Shown here: positions 46,324 to 55,598 of the stretch, one piece after another
Layout: the number at the start of each line of letters is the position of its first letter
How positions within the stretch are numbered: position 1 is the first letter of the stretch
Assembly: GCF_001636845.1 (NCBI RefSeq)
Contig: NZ_LITT01000013.1
Coordinates: forward strand, 38,896-102,895
DNA: 64,000 nucleotides
Direction of reading: 5' to 3'
Source of the DNA: Clostridium ljungdahlii
GTDB lineage: Bacteria; Bacillota; Clostridia; Clostridiales; Clostridiaceae
The notes under the pieces: generated by a model
What the model was told of the DNA's origin: nothing
Seen by the model: the letters and a program-made list of their open reading frames with translations, nothing else
Databases searched by the model: none
Made by a program: the position numbers and the translations under genes

Positions 46324-47439
46324 TTAATATAATGATTTATATATTTCATATACAGTTTGTTCATTTAATTCTGTATAGTTATTTGCCATTAAACGACCTT
46401 GTTTAGTCATAACACTTTGTGTAAATTCCTTTAATTCTTCTTGTTTTACTCCATAATCACGTAATTGTTTTTTAGGAATCAATACGTTTAATAACTCTTC
46501 TATTTTAATGTAAACATCATTTTCTTTGCAGTTTAAAATGGATGCTAAGAATTTGTTTAGTTTTGTAATTTTACCTTGTGGTTTTAAACGATAATAGGTT
46601 TTAAATACTCCAATGAACATTTGGTAATTTGCTTCTCCATGAGGAACGTGGTAGTTAGCACCTAAAGGATAACTCATAGCATGTACTGCACCACACCCTG
46701 CATTACCAAATGCAATTCCAGCATAATTGCTTGCAAGTAAAAATTTATTTAACAAGGAAAATCTGGCGTCTGGGCCATTTTTTGAAATTTCCTGATATCC
46801 TTTTAAGATCATTTCCATTGCTTTATAGGAAAACATTTCTGTATAGCTTGTAGCCTTTGGTGAAACACTGGATTCAATGGAATGAATCAAGGCATCAATG
46901 GAGCTAGTTGCGAAAAATTTAAAAGGTAAATTTTCTAGAAGTTCTGGAATCATAACAGCAAAATCTGCATATAGTTCATCTATAGCAAGGCCTAATTTTG
47001 TATGTCTTGACTTCAATTCAAGAATAGAAATATTAGTTACTTCACTGCCTGTTCCACAAGTTGTTGGAATAAGGATCAATTCCTTATCTTTCACAAATTC
47101 TAATTTGTGATCAAATAAATCAAGTACTGGTGAAACTGCTTTTAATGCAAACAATTTTGAAACATCAAGAACACTTCCGCCGCCAATGGCAATTACTCTT
47201 TTATAAGTAATATCTTTTATATCCTTACAAATTGCTTCTACCATTACATCACTTGGCTCTCCAGTTCCGTATTTTCTAATAAAGATTACATTGGTATCAA
47301 GGTTATATTTAGAAAAATATGAAACATAGGTATGTTCACTTGTAATAACTAAGTCTTCTTTTCCTATTTTAAATTTGTCTATAAATTCTTTACATGTGTC
47401 AAAGGTATAGATTTCTGGTTTAATAGATAATGCCTTCAT
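46324..47439 (-). CDS. Iron-containing alcohol dehydrogenase, 4-hydroxybutyrate dehydrogenase-like
   Basis: 371 residues. NAD-binding GGGSVLDVSKL (about 92-102), then PTTCGTGSEVTNISI. The Fe ligands are probably in SSIDALIHSIES, GNAGCGAVHAMSYPLG and NYHVPHGEANY. Length and many segments match the Clostridium kluyveri 4-hydroxybutyrate dehydrogenase from memory. The enzyme there interconverts succinate semialdehyde and 4-hydroxybutyrate. Whether this copy uses that substrate is unproven. GGAGG upstream, 14 bp after alsS. Confidence 0.85.
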   Translation of the reverse strand: MKALSIKPEIYTFDTCKEFIDKFKIGKEDLVITSEHTYVSYFSKYNLDTNVIFIRKYGTGEPSDVMVEAICKDIKDITYKRVIAIGGGSVLDVSKLFALKAVSPVLDLFDHKLEFVKDKELILIPTTCGTGSEVTNISILELKSRHTKLGLAIDELYADFAVMIPELLENLPFKFFATSSIDALIHSIESSVSPKATSYTEMFSYKAMEMILKGYQEISKNGPDARFSLLNKFLLASNYAGIAFGNAGCGAVHAMSYPLGANYHVPHGEANYQMFIGVFKTYYRLKPQGKITKLNKFLASILNCKENDVYIKIEELLNVLIPKKQLRDYGVKQEELKEFTQSVMTKQGRLMANNYTELNEQTVYEIYKSLY

Positions 47440-47453
47440 TTTATTCCTCCACT

Positions 47454-49124
47454 TTACATATTTTCATAAACTTCTTTTAAATGCTTTGTAAGCTTTATAT
47501 TTTCACCATAGTCAACTTGACAATCAATAACTGCGGGTACATTTTGTTTAAAAGCTTCTTCCAAAGTTGGAATTAAATCTTCTGCTTTTTCTACTCGATA
47601 TCCTTTTGCATACATACTTTCTGCAAACTTTACAAAATCTGGATTAGTAAAATCTACATAACAGCTTTTACCATAGTGTTCTTCTTGTTTCCATTTTATT
47701 AAACCGTAGTTACTGTCATTGAAGATTAAAACTACAATTGGAGTTTTAATACGCAGGGCTGTTTCTAATTCTTGATTATTCATCATGAAACCGCCATCAC
47801 CAACAATAGCCAATACTTTTTTATCTGGGTTAATTAACTTGGCTGCAATTGCGCCTGGAACACCAATACCCATTGTAGCAAAACCATTTGAAATAATACA
47901 TGTATTAGGCTCATAGCAGTTGTAATGTCTGGCAATCCACATTTTATGGGCACCTACGTCTGATATGACAATGTCATGTGGTCCCATGACCTTTCTAACA
48001 TCATTTAAAATTCTTTGGGGTTTCATTGGAAAAGCATTGTCATTTGCATAGCTTTCATGTTCAGCTAGCATTTTTGCTTTAATCTCCAAAGCCTTTACTG
48101 GTTCATCTTTGCTAGAAGTTCTTCTCAATATATTGTATAGAGCATCTGAAATATCACCAACTACTTCTACTATCGGCTGATAAAGTTTATTGATGTGTGA
48201 TGGTCTTGCATCGATATGCACAATTTTAATGTCTCCATTTATATTCCATTTGGATGGAGCATATTCTACAATATCATATCCAATTGTAATTACTAAATCA
48301 GCTTCTTCAATAATTTTATTTACATAATCTTTTTGTGGAATACCTATTGTCCACATTGAATATTTGTTATCCAATGGTATAATACCCTTTGCCATCATTG
48401 TATTAATTACTGGAATTTTCAATTTAGTTGCAAATTCTGTAACAGCTTTTGAAGAATTTCCCCTTATAGCACCGCTCCCAGCTAAGATAATAGGATTTTT
48501 TGCTTTGAAGATTTCACCTGCAGCTTCTTCAATTGTTGATAAATCCGCATGTTCCTTTGGCGGAATTTTCTTTTCCAAAGGCCTTTCTAAAGCACCTACT
48601 GGCATTTTTGAAATATTTACAGGTAAATCAATATGGCATGCTCCAGGTTTTTCACTTTCGGCATACTTAAACACAAGTCTTATAATTTCACTTACAGTAT
48701 CAGGACGAACGATTTGTTTACTTCTCTTTGTGATTGGTTCGAACATTTTGCAAAGGTCTAAAAACTGGTGTGATGTTATATGCATTCTTTCAGTACCTAC
48801 TTGACCTGTAATGGCAACAACCGGAGCACCATCACTATCAGCATCTGCTACACCAGTTACTAAGTTAGTGGCACCTGGTCCTAGTGTTGATAGGCAAACG
48901 CCTGCTTTTCCTGTTAAACGTCCATAAACATCTGCCATAAATGCAGCACCTTGCTCATGACGGGTTGTAATAAATTCAATAGTTGAATCTGAAATTGCAT
49001 TCATTATTTCTAGATTTTCTTCACCAGGAATACCAAAAATGTACTTTACTCCTTCGGCTTCTAAACACTTTACTAGCATTTGAGCTGTATTTAGTTGGAC
49101 TTCTTTTTTTATATCTCTATTCAT
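47454..49124 (-). CDS. alsS: Acetolactate synthase, catabolic type
   Basis: 557 residues, TPP-dependent. Catalytic Glu in TTRHEQGAAFMADVYGRLTG (E57). STLGPGATNL follows, a central FAD/AMP-type domain lacks other motifs, and the TPP motif begins VGDGGFMMNNQE and ends NDSNYG. The C-terminal NIKLTKHLKEV is typical of AlsS. It condenses two pyruvates to acetolactate, the route to acetoin and 2,3-butanediol. The ATG at 49124 has AGAGGAAG 6 nt upstream. The longer frame to 49175 has none. No budA is nearby. Confidence 0.9.
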   Translation of the reverse strand: MNRDIKKEVQLNTAQMLVKCLEAEGVKYIFGIPGEENLEIMNAISDSTIEFITTRHEQGAAFMADVYGRLTGKAGVCLSTLGPGATNLVTGVADADSDGAPVVAITGQVGTERMHITSHQFLDLCKMFEPITKRSKQIVRPDTVSEIIRLVFKYAESEKPGACHIDLPVNISKMPVGALERPLEKKIPPKEHADLSTIEEAAGEIFKAKNPIILAGSGAIRGNSSKAVTEFATKLKIPVINTMMAKGIIPLDNKYSMWTIGIPQKDYVNKIIEEADLVITIGYDIVEYAPSKWNINGDIKIVHIDARPSHINKLYQPIVEVVGDISDALYNILRRTSSKDEPVKALEIKAKMLAEHESYANDNAFPMKPQRILNDVRKVMGPHDIVISDVGAHKMWIARHYNCYEPNTCIISNGFATMGIGVPGAIAAKLINPDKKVLAIVGDGGFMMNNQELETALRIKTPIVVLIFNDSNYGLIKWKQEEHYGKSCYVDFTNPDFVKFAESMYAKGYRVEKAEDLIPTLEEAFKQNVPAVIDCQVDYGENIKLTKHLKEVYENM

Positions 49125-49193
49125 ATAAAACTTCCTCTGATCTTTATAGATTTTATTAAACAAATTAAAATTCATAATTTTAATTAAATAATT

Positions 49194-49205
49194 TCACATT
49201 TGTGA
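49194..49205. promoter_or_regulatory. Palindrome downstream of alsS promoter
   Basis: TCACATTTGTGA, a perfect inverted repeat just downstream of the -10 box. It shares TCACA/TGTGA halves with the dyad at 49265-49284 and may be a second LysR half-site or another regulator's site. Confidence 0.5.
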
Positions 49206-49216
49206 TTGTATCAATC

Positions 49217-49245
49217 ATCATACTTCAATTAGCAACACTTTTCAA
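49217..49245 (-). promoter_or_regulatory. alsS promoter
   Basis: On the minus strand: TTGAAA (49245-49240), 17 bp, TATGAT (49222-49217). Confidence 0.75.
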
Positions 49246-49264
49246 ACACTTTTTTATTATTTTA

Positions 49265-49284
49265 TCACAATAAAATGGTTGTGA
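49265..49284. promoter_or_regulatory. Probable LysR-type operator
   Basis: TCACAATAAAATGGTTGTGA: an interrupted palindrome with a T-N11-A-like core, about 20 bp upstream of the alsS -35 box (roughly -55 to -75). This is the usual place for an activating LysR dimer. Confidence 0.65.
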
Positions 49285-49411
49285 CTAATCTTTAAAAAAA
49301 TTTATTATTTGTAGGTTAGGTTTAATTCCTGAATTTGTGGAAATACTTTGGTTATATGGATATATTCTCTTTTTGGATAAGTCTCAGGAAAGGGGAGAGT
49401 TATTACTAAAT

Positions 49412-50920
49412 ATGAAAAAAAATAAGTGGTCTCTCAGAGAAAATTCAAGTTTATGTAGATATATACCAATTATTAGTATCCTAGGAGCTTTCATAGCAGC
49501 TTTATTTATACTTTTTTATCCTCCTATGCCAGGTATAGCAGATCAAGGAGATTTTCAAAGGGTAATGAAAGCTACTGGTTTAACAGATGCCAAAGGTCAA
49601 GATTCATCTCACTGGTTTAAGTATGTTGTAACTGAATATAAAACACTTCCAACCAGTTCTTTAAGGTTTTTAGGAATTATTCCAACCACAAGCATGATTT
49701 ATCCTATTACATTTGGAAAATTATTATGTAATATAATTGGCTATAATTATTTTGACACTAGAATTTTAGCCTTTATTTACTTAATTTTGCATATGACAGG
49801 ATTATATATATGCTTTAGCTGTATTGATTTTAAAAATATAGCTGCAGCAGTTTTTTTTAGCATATTATCTATAATAATACTAGTAGATGGAAACTATATT
49901 GTATGGTTTAACAGTCTTTATGGAGAACCAATGATGATTGTAGGCTTTCTTCTGTTTATTTCAAGTATTCTTTACTTTTCAAAACATAGAGAAGATAGAT
50001 CTTATAAAAAACTTTTATTTATATTTATCTCGTCCATTTTGTTTCTCGGGTCTAAAGCCCAATGCTTTGTTGAATTGCCGCTTGTAGTTTTTATTATGTT
50101 AAGGATAGTGAAAATTGATAGAAAACAAATTTTTAGTAAAACTAATATATTTCTTGTTATTACTACTTTAACATTAATTTTTTATGTAAGAGGGACATAT
50201 TGTAAAATTGATAGCTCTTGTGGTGTAGATACAAAGTTTAATTCAGTTTTTTATGGTATTTTGAAAAATTCACAAAGTCCAAAAAAAGATTTGACTATGC
50301 TTGGCTTATCTCCAGATTTATCTGTGGAAGCAGGGAAGCATGCTTATTTACCTAAAAGTGCATATGTAAAATATGTTCCTTGGTCAGATATAACTAATAG
50401 AGAATTTAATAAAAAAATTAGCAATGTAAATATAGTAAAATTTTATGTTTTCCACCCTGATAGGCTATTAAAGGGTATGGAATATACTGCATCTAAGAGC
50501 TTTCATACCGAAACCTCCTTGGGTAAATATGAAAGATCTAAGGTGTCAAAATATAATCCTGAATTTAATCGTTTTACATTTTGGTCAAACTTTAGAAATT
50601 TAAAACTGCCGAAGACTCTATCTTTCATAGCAGTTTTTTATACTTTAGTGTTCTTAGTTTCATTTATTGAGTATATTAAAAACAAAAAGAATGAGAAAAT
50701 TACTTTACAAATAGAAATTTTATGGATGATCATGTTTGTTGGTATTGTACAATTTCCTATGCCTTATATAGGGAATGGGGAAGCTGATACTGCAAAGCAG
50801 CTTTTTTTATTTAACTATACTTTTGATATTACTTTTTTAGTGGGTTGTACCTGGATTTTTGATAAACTAATAGCTACTTACTATAAATACAAGCGTTTTT
50901 ATTTTGAATTATTATCTTGA
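49412..50920 (+). CDS. Polytopic membrane protein, GT-C glycosyltransferase-like
   Basis: About 502 residues with roughly ten membrane helices. Early after the first helix lies PPMPGIADQGDFQRVMKATG, in the extracytoplasmic loop where GT-C enzymes keep an acidic catalytic residue. A long outside loop (about 285-385) precedes the last helices. It probably transfers a polyprenyl-linked sugar to a surface polymer. The family is not named with certainty. Start ATG at 49412 with GGGGAGAG 12 nt upstream. Its 3' end overlaps the convergent GT39 gene by 47 bp. Confidence 0.65.
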   Translation: MKKNKWSLRENSSLCRYIPIISILGAFIAALFILFYPPMPGIADQGDFQRVMKATGLTDAKGQDSSHWFKYVVTEYKTLPTSSLRFLGIIPTTSMIYPITFGKLLCNIIGYNYFDTRILAFIYLILHMTGLYICFSCIDFKNIAAAVFFSILSIIILVDGNYIVWFNSLYGEPMMIVGFLLFISSILYFSKHREDRSYKKLLFIFISSILFLGSKAQCFVELPLVVFIMLRIVKIDRKQIFSKTNIFLVITTLTLIFYVRGTYCKIDSSCGVDTKFNSVFYGILKNSQSPKKDLTMLGLSPDLSVEAGKHAYLPKSAYVKYVPWSDITNREFNKKISNVNIVKFYVFHPDRLLKGMEYTASKSFHTETSLGKYERSKVSKYNPEFNRFTFWSNFRNLKLPKTLSFIAVFYTLVFLVSFIEYIKNKKNEKITLQIEILWMIMFVGIVQFPMPYIGNGEADTAKQLFLFNYTFDITFLVGCTWIFDKLIATYYKYKRFYFELLS

Positions 50921-52328
50921 AATTAGAAATAGTATTTCCTAAAAGATTTATTTTATCTCTTGTAATAAAAAGCAGGCAGCTATTATCATTATCTTTTAAA
51001 AATCCATTTATACCACCAGAAGTTGGAACTAAGTCACCATATAATTCAGCACACAGCCAGTAACTCTGTTCGAAATGATTTATGTAGATTTTTCTGCCTT
51101 TGTATTCAGGATGTTTTTCTAGATCCTTGAAAAGAACCTGAATTGGGTCTGTTTTGATATGAGAAATTTTTTCCGTAATTAAGAATTGGTTTTTCCCTGC
51201 AGAAAATAATATCATTCCACTTAGCAAAATTGGCATAATAATATTTGATTTTTTTGATTTTAAAAGTATACTTGAAGTTATACCAATACTCATGGCCATT
51301 GCAGGATAGATGGGAAATATGTACCACCAAATTTTAGTTTTTGCCATTGTATAAAGTAAAAAGGGTACAGTTATCCACAAGGCTGTGCATAAGACATAGT
51401 TTTTATCATCACTAGTTAAAGTTTCTGGAAGGGTTATCATAAGGATTGCAAGCATAGTGCTTGTGAAAACAAGAAACCAATAAAAATATGACCACTGAAA
51501 ATGTTCAATATAGTAACACATACCGCCAATATGGCCTTCCAGGGTTTTAGAGGTTCTAGCCATTAAATCATATGCTATCATATTTTTAAAAAAGGTAAAA
51601 CCATCCTGACTATATCTTAGTAATGCCCAAATAATGATTGGTAATGAAGTAATTAAAGTAAATAGAGCTATTTGCTTTCTCATTATTTTTGATCTATTTA
51701 TAGCTAGGTATATAGCGATAATAACTGCTATACTGCCTGCATGCCAGCTTTTAGTTAGAAATGCTAGTGCAAAAGTAAAACCAGAACAGTAAAGCCATAA
51801 GATATTTTTTTTAGCTAAGGTTAAACATATCATAGATAATGTGAAGAATAAAATAAATATGGAATCTGCATCTCCACTTCTAGAACAATGATCGAGAATG
51901 AATGACATTGTAGTGGTTAATACTGTTGAGGAAATTAGAGAGGCTATTTTTCCATAACTGTATAAAACAAATATAGTTAGTATAAGTATTGTTAACACAC
52001 CTGCCACAGCAGAAAACAATCTTAGACCTAAGGCATTAAAGCCTGCTATCTTAAAGCCTAAAACTATTGATAAGTAGCTTACTGGTGGCTTCAAGTTCCA
52101 GTAATCATTACTATATGCATAAGTATTTACTATGTAATTATTCCTTTTAATCATTTCATAAGCATTAACTCCGTGTCTTGCCTCATCCCAGCTACTTATA
52201 GGTGTAGTACCTAAGTTATAAAATATATTAAACAATGATACGGATAAAATTACTATTAAAAAAAAGTAATATTTTTTCTCCATAAAATTAATTATTTTAT
52301 CTGCTGATTTTGTATCAGATAAATTCAT
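50874..52328 (-). CDS. GT39 family (ArnT/PMT-like) glycosyltransferase
   Basis: 484 residues with about eleven membrane helices. The catalytic loop after helix 1 is TTPISSWDEARHGVNAYEMI, followed by NLKPPVSYLSIVLGFKIAG and LDHCSRSGDADSIFILF. The family uses polyprenyl-phosphate sugars or aminoarabinose as donor at the outer membrane face. AAGGAGAAGG precedes the ATG. The tail overlaps the convergent membrane gene. Divergent from the GtrB-like gene, which could supply its donor. Confidence 0.88.
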   Translation of the reverse strand: MNLSDTKSADKIINFMEKKYYFFLIVILSVSLFNIFYNLGTTPISSWDEARHGVNAYEMIKRNNYIVNTYAYSNDYWNLKPPVSYLSIVLGFKIAGFNALGLRLFSAVAGVLTILILTIFVLYSYGKIASLISSTVLTTTMSFILDHCSRSGDADSIFILFFTLSMICLTLAKKNILWLYCSGFTFALAFLTKSWHAGSIAVIIAIYLAINRSKIMRKQIALFTLITSLPIIIWALLRYSQDGFTFFKNMIAYDLMARTSKTLEGHIGGMCYYIEHFQWSYFYWFLVFTSTMLAILMITLPETLTSDDKNYVLCTALWITVPFLLYTMAKTKIWWYIFPIYPAMAMSIGITSSILLKSKKSNIIMPILLSGMILFSAGKNQFLITEKISHIKTDPIQVLFKDLEKHPEYKGRKIYINHFEQSYWLCAELYGDLVPTSGGINGFLKDNDNSCLLFITRDKINLLGNTISNFKIIIQNKNACIYSK

Positions 52329-52525
52329 AGACCTTCTCCTTATGTTTTCATACTAATATTTATTTTATTTTTTTAGACCTGACGTAAAAATATTCATAAA
52401 TAAACAAAAAATATTAATAAAGTTTATCAACATAGGAATAGAAAGCTGGGCTTATACGAAAAATAATCAATATAGATAAAGTCAAATAATTACTATTTAT
52501 TAAGCATATTTTGGGGAGGTAAATT

Positions 52526-53575
52526 ATGAACCATAAACTTATTTCAATAGTTGTTCCCATGTATTCTGAAGAAGAGGTTGCTAGTGAGTGCTATACTCGG
52601 TTAAGTAATGTAGCTTTAAAAAATAATTTAAACTATGAACTAATTTTTGTTAATGATGGAAGTAAGGATAAAACCTTCAATATTTTAAAGGAAATTGCAG
52701 GCAAGGATCTTCATGTGAAAGTTATAAGCTTTTCTAGAAATTTTGGCCATCAGATTGCAGTTACTGCTGGAATCAATAAGTCTAATGGGGATGCGGTAAT
52801 TATAATGGATGCAGATCTTCAGGACCCCCCTGAACTTATACCTAAAATGATTAAGTTATGGGAAGAAGGAAATGATGTAGTATATGGAAAAAGAAAAAAG
52901 CGTGATGGTGAAAGTTTATTTAAACTTAGTACAGCAAAATTATTCTATAAGATTTTAAATAAAATGAGCAGTGTAACAATCCCTGTAGACACAGGAGACT
53001 TTAGGCTTATTGATAGAAAGGTAGTTGAAGCCATAAAGAAAATGCCTGAGCATAATAGGTTCTTGAGAGGAATGTGGAGTTGGATTGGATTCAAACAAGT
53101 ACCTTTAGAGTATGAGAGAAAAGAACGTTTTGCAGGAGAAACAAAATATCCTATAAAAAAGATGATAAGGTTTGCGCTAGATGGAATAATTTCTTTTTCT
53201 TCAAAACCATTAAAGGTAGTTGAACATTTAGGCCTTGAAACTATTTTACTATCACTAATAATTTTTATATATCTTCTAGTAAAGATATTACGAGGAACTG
53301 CTGTAAATTCTATAGGATGGATAACAACATTGACTATAGCATGTTTTATTGGAGGTATACAGCTTTTATCTATAGGAATTGTGGGTGAGTATATTGCTAG
53401 AATTTATGATGAAAGTAAATGTAGACCGCTGTACATAATAGATAAAGAAATAAATTTAGATGACAAACTGGCAAACCCCGCTAATAGCTCTATAGAATTA
53501 TATAAAAGTCATCAAAAAACCTTATATGTAGTTAATGACATTAGGGATGAAGGTAAGGATTGTCATGCTAAATAA
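52526..53575 (+). CDS. Polyprenyl-phosphate glycosyltransferase (GT2, GtrB/DPM-like)
   Basis: 349 residues. Begins ISIVVPMYSEEEVASECY. The DxD-type donor site is in IIMDADLQDPPELIPKMI, then GDFRLIDRKVVEAIKKMPEH, and two C-terminal membrane helices (about 230-290). It loads a sugar from a nucleotide donor onto undecaprenyl phosphate on the cytoplasmic side. The next gene, 26 bp away, is a GtrA-type flippase. GGGGAGG upstream. Confidence 0.93.
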   Translation: MNHKLISIVVPMYSEEEVASECYTRLSNVALKNNLNYELIFVNDGSKDKTFNILKEIAGKDLHVKVISFSRNFGHQIAVTAGINKSNGDAVIIMDADLQDPPELIPKMIKLWEEGNDVVYGKRKKRDGESLFKLSTAKLFYKILNKMSSVTIPVDTGDFRLIDRKVVEAIKKMPEHNRFLRGMWSWIGFKQVPLEYERKERFAGETKYPIKKMIRFALDGIISFSSKPLKVVEHLGLETILLSLIIFIYLLVKILRGTAVNSIGWITTLTIACFIGGIQLLSIGIVGEYIARIYDESKCRPLYIIDKEINLDDKLANPANSSIELYKSHQKTLYVVNDIRDEGKDCHAK

Positions 53576-53601
53576 AGAATATTTTATAATAGGAAAATTT
53601 T

Positions 53602-53991
53602 ATGATTAAGCTAATAAAATTTTGTATAGTTGGGGCTGCTAATACTACCATAACATTGCTTTCTTTTTATCTTTTTAACAAGATTTTACTGCTTAATTAC
53701 CTTTTTAGTACGGTAGTTTCGTATTCAATAGGTATGTTAAATAGTTATATTTTAAACAAAGAGTGGACTTTCTGCGATAAGGATAAAAGGGTAGTTATTC
53801 AACTTATAAAATTCACTATGGTAAATGGGGTATCCTTATCATTAAACTTAACTATTATGCATTTACTAGTGAGCAAACTATATGTTGATACTTTTCTTTC
53901 TCAAGTTTTTGCTACGGGCTTTTCTATTATTTCAAACTACATTGGAAGTAGGATTATTGTATTTCACAGTATCAATGAAAGTTCAAATTAA
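53602..53991 (+). CDS. GtrA family membrane protein (putative lipid-sugar flippase)
   Basis: 129 residues with four membrane helices. FCIVGAANTTITLLSFYLFN, then SYSIGMLNSYILNKEWTF (the conserved N-x3-N-x2-W-T-F) and a C-terminal SNYIGSRIIVF. It is thought to flip polyprenyl-phosphate sugar outward. With the GtrB-like gene it forms a two-gene operon. Confidence 0.92.
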   Translation: MIKLIKFCIVGAANTTITLLSFYLFNKILLLNYLFSTVVSYSIGMLNSYILNKEWTFCDKDKRVVIQLIKFTMVNGVSLSLNLTIMHLLVSKLYVDTFLSQVFATGFSIISNYIGSRIIVFHSINESSN

Positions 53992-53999
53992 ATATTTAT

Positions 54000-54066
54000 A
54001 ATAGCTCATTAGAATATATAACCGTGCTGGATTTGTCCAATACAGATACATATTCTAATGAGCTAT
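54000..54066 (+). terminator. Long hairpin after gtrA-like gene
   Basis: AATAGCTCATTAGAATATAT / ACATATTCTAATGAGCTATT arms of about 20 bp followed by TTTT. The inner arm ACCGTGCTGGATTTGTCCAA resembles the hairpin at 61989-62018. Confidence 0.75.
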
Positions 54067-54245
54067 TTTCAATTCAAATTTCAACTTTTTACATATATTT
54101 CTTCGACAAATAATATTTTAAGTATTATTCTATTGGATTTTTTATTATTTAATAATATAATGTACTTAATAGTTTATATCCAGGTGATAAAGTTATTTGA
54201 AGTATTTGTTATATGTAATTATTATTTTATTGGGGGGCTGTTCAT

Positions 54246-55535
54246 ATGTATAAATATAAAAATTGTATTTTTGAAGTTATTATTTTATTAATTGTGATAG
54301 CAGCTTTGTATATGACCAACCTATATAGCTATTTGTTGTTTCACAGTCTTGCAGAATTATTTAGTGTAATAATAGGATTTACTTTATTTATAGTAGCATG
54401 GAATTCAAAAAATTTTTCAAAAAAATACTTTGATTACCTTGTATTTATAGGTATTGCATATATGTTTGTAGCATTTTTAGATTTATTACATACGCTGTCA
54501 TACAACGGTATGAACATTTTTAGAGGATATAATTTTTATGCTAATCAATTATGGATAGGAGCCCGTTATCTCGAAAGCATTTCTTTGTTGATACCATTTA
54601 TATTCATACATTTTAAGAGAAAATTGAGGCCATATTTAACTTTTGCAATTTATACCGTAGTTACTTTAAGTATTATAGCTTCAATTTTTTATTTCAAGGT
54701 GTTTCCTATATGTTTTATTCAAGGAAAAGGACAAACTCCATTTAAGATAATTAGCGAATATATTATATGTGGAATATTAACAATTGATATCATATTGTTA
54801 AGGAAGAACAAAAATAAATTTGATAGTAAAGTTTATGGGTACTTGTTTGGATCTATTATTTTTACTATAATATCTGAATTTGAGTTTACTTTATATATAA
54901 ATAACTATGCATTTTCAAATTTGTTAGGGCATTATTTTAAGATGATATCTTTTTATCTTATATATAAGGCAGTTATAATAACTTGTATTACTCAGCCTTA
55001 CAATACTATATTCAAAGAATTAACAGACAAAGAAAATGAATTAGAAAAAACAGCTGCCACTGATGAAATGACGAAGTTATACAACAGAAGAGCAGGTATG
55101 GAGTTCTTGGATAAAGAAATGAAAAATGTATTGAGAAACAAAAATAATCTAACAATATGTTTTATAGATGTGGATAATTTAAAAAAGACAAATGATACTT
55201 ATGGACATATTGAAGGGGACAACCTTATCTTAAATGTAGTCAAGTTGTTAGTCTCTAATGTAAGAAATTCTGATTATGTTTGTAGAATAGGGGGAGATGA
55301 ATTCCTTATTATATTTCCTAATATTATTATAAAAGAGGCAGAATTAATTATTAATAGAATAAGAAGTGACATGGACAAGCTTAATGCGGGCAGCTCTTTT
55401 AATTACAAAGTTGATTTTAGCTATGGTTTTGCAGAATATAATAATGTAAAAAAGGTTGATATTGATACTTTAATAGAGACAGCAGATAATAATATGTATA
55501 AGAATAAGGTGCAAAAGCGAAAAATAACAGAATAA
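54246..55535 (+). CDS. Membrane diguanylate cyclase (MASE3-GGDEF)
   Basis: 429 residues. The N-terminal MASE3-like membrane sensor (about 1-250, seven or eight helices) has the marker FLDLLHTLSYNGM and NFYANQLWIGARYLES. A coiled linker and GGDEF domain (about 265-425) follow. The active motif GGDEF is intact, and the inhibitory I-site RNSD lies five residues before it, so product feedback is expected. It makes c-di-GMP. GGGGGCTG precedes the ATG. The signal sensed is unknown. Confidence 0.93.
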   Translation: MYKYKNCIFEVIILLIVIAALYMTNLYSYLLFHSLAELFSVIIGFTLFIVAWNSKNFSKKYFDYLVFIGIAYMFVAFLDLLHTLSYNGMNIFRGYNFYANQLWIGARYLESISLLIPFIFIHFKRKLRPYLTFAIYTVVTLSIIASIFYFKVFPICFIQGKGQTPFKIISEYIICGILTIDIILLRKNKNKFDSKVYGYLFGSIIFTIISEFEFTLYINNYAFSNLLGHYFKMISFYLIYKAVIITCITQPYNTIFKELTDKENELEKTAATDEMTKLYNRRAGMEFLDKEMKNVLRNKNNLTICFIDVDNLKKTNDTYGHIEGDNLILNVVKLLVSNVRNSDYVCRIGGDEFLIIFPNIIIKEAELIINRIRSDMDKLNAGSSFNYKVDFSYGFAEYNNVKKVDIDTLIETADNNMYKNKVQKRKITE

Positions 55536-55550
55536 ATCATTATAGGCTAA

Positions 55551-55575
55551 AACTCCCACCTGTAGAGTGGGAGTT
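55551..55575. terminator. Hairpin between convergent genes
   Basis: AACTCCCAC, CTGTAGA loop, GTGGGAGTT. The arms equal the ACTCCCAC/GTGGGAGT arms of repeat family B. Confidence 0.65.
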
Positions 55576-55598
55576 AAATAAAGTTGAGATAAAGCTTT

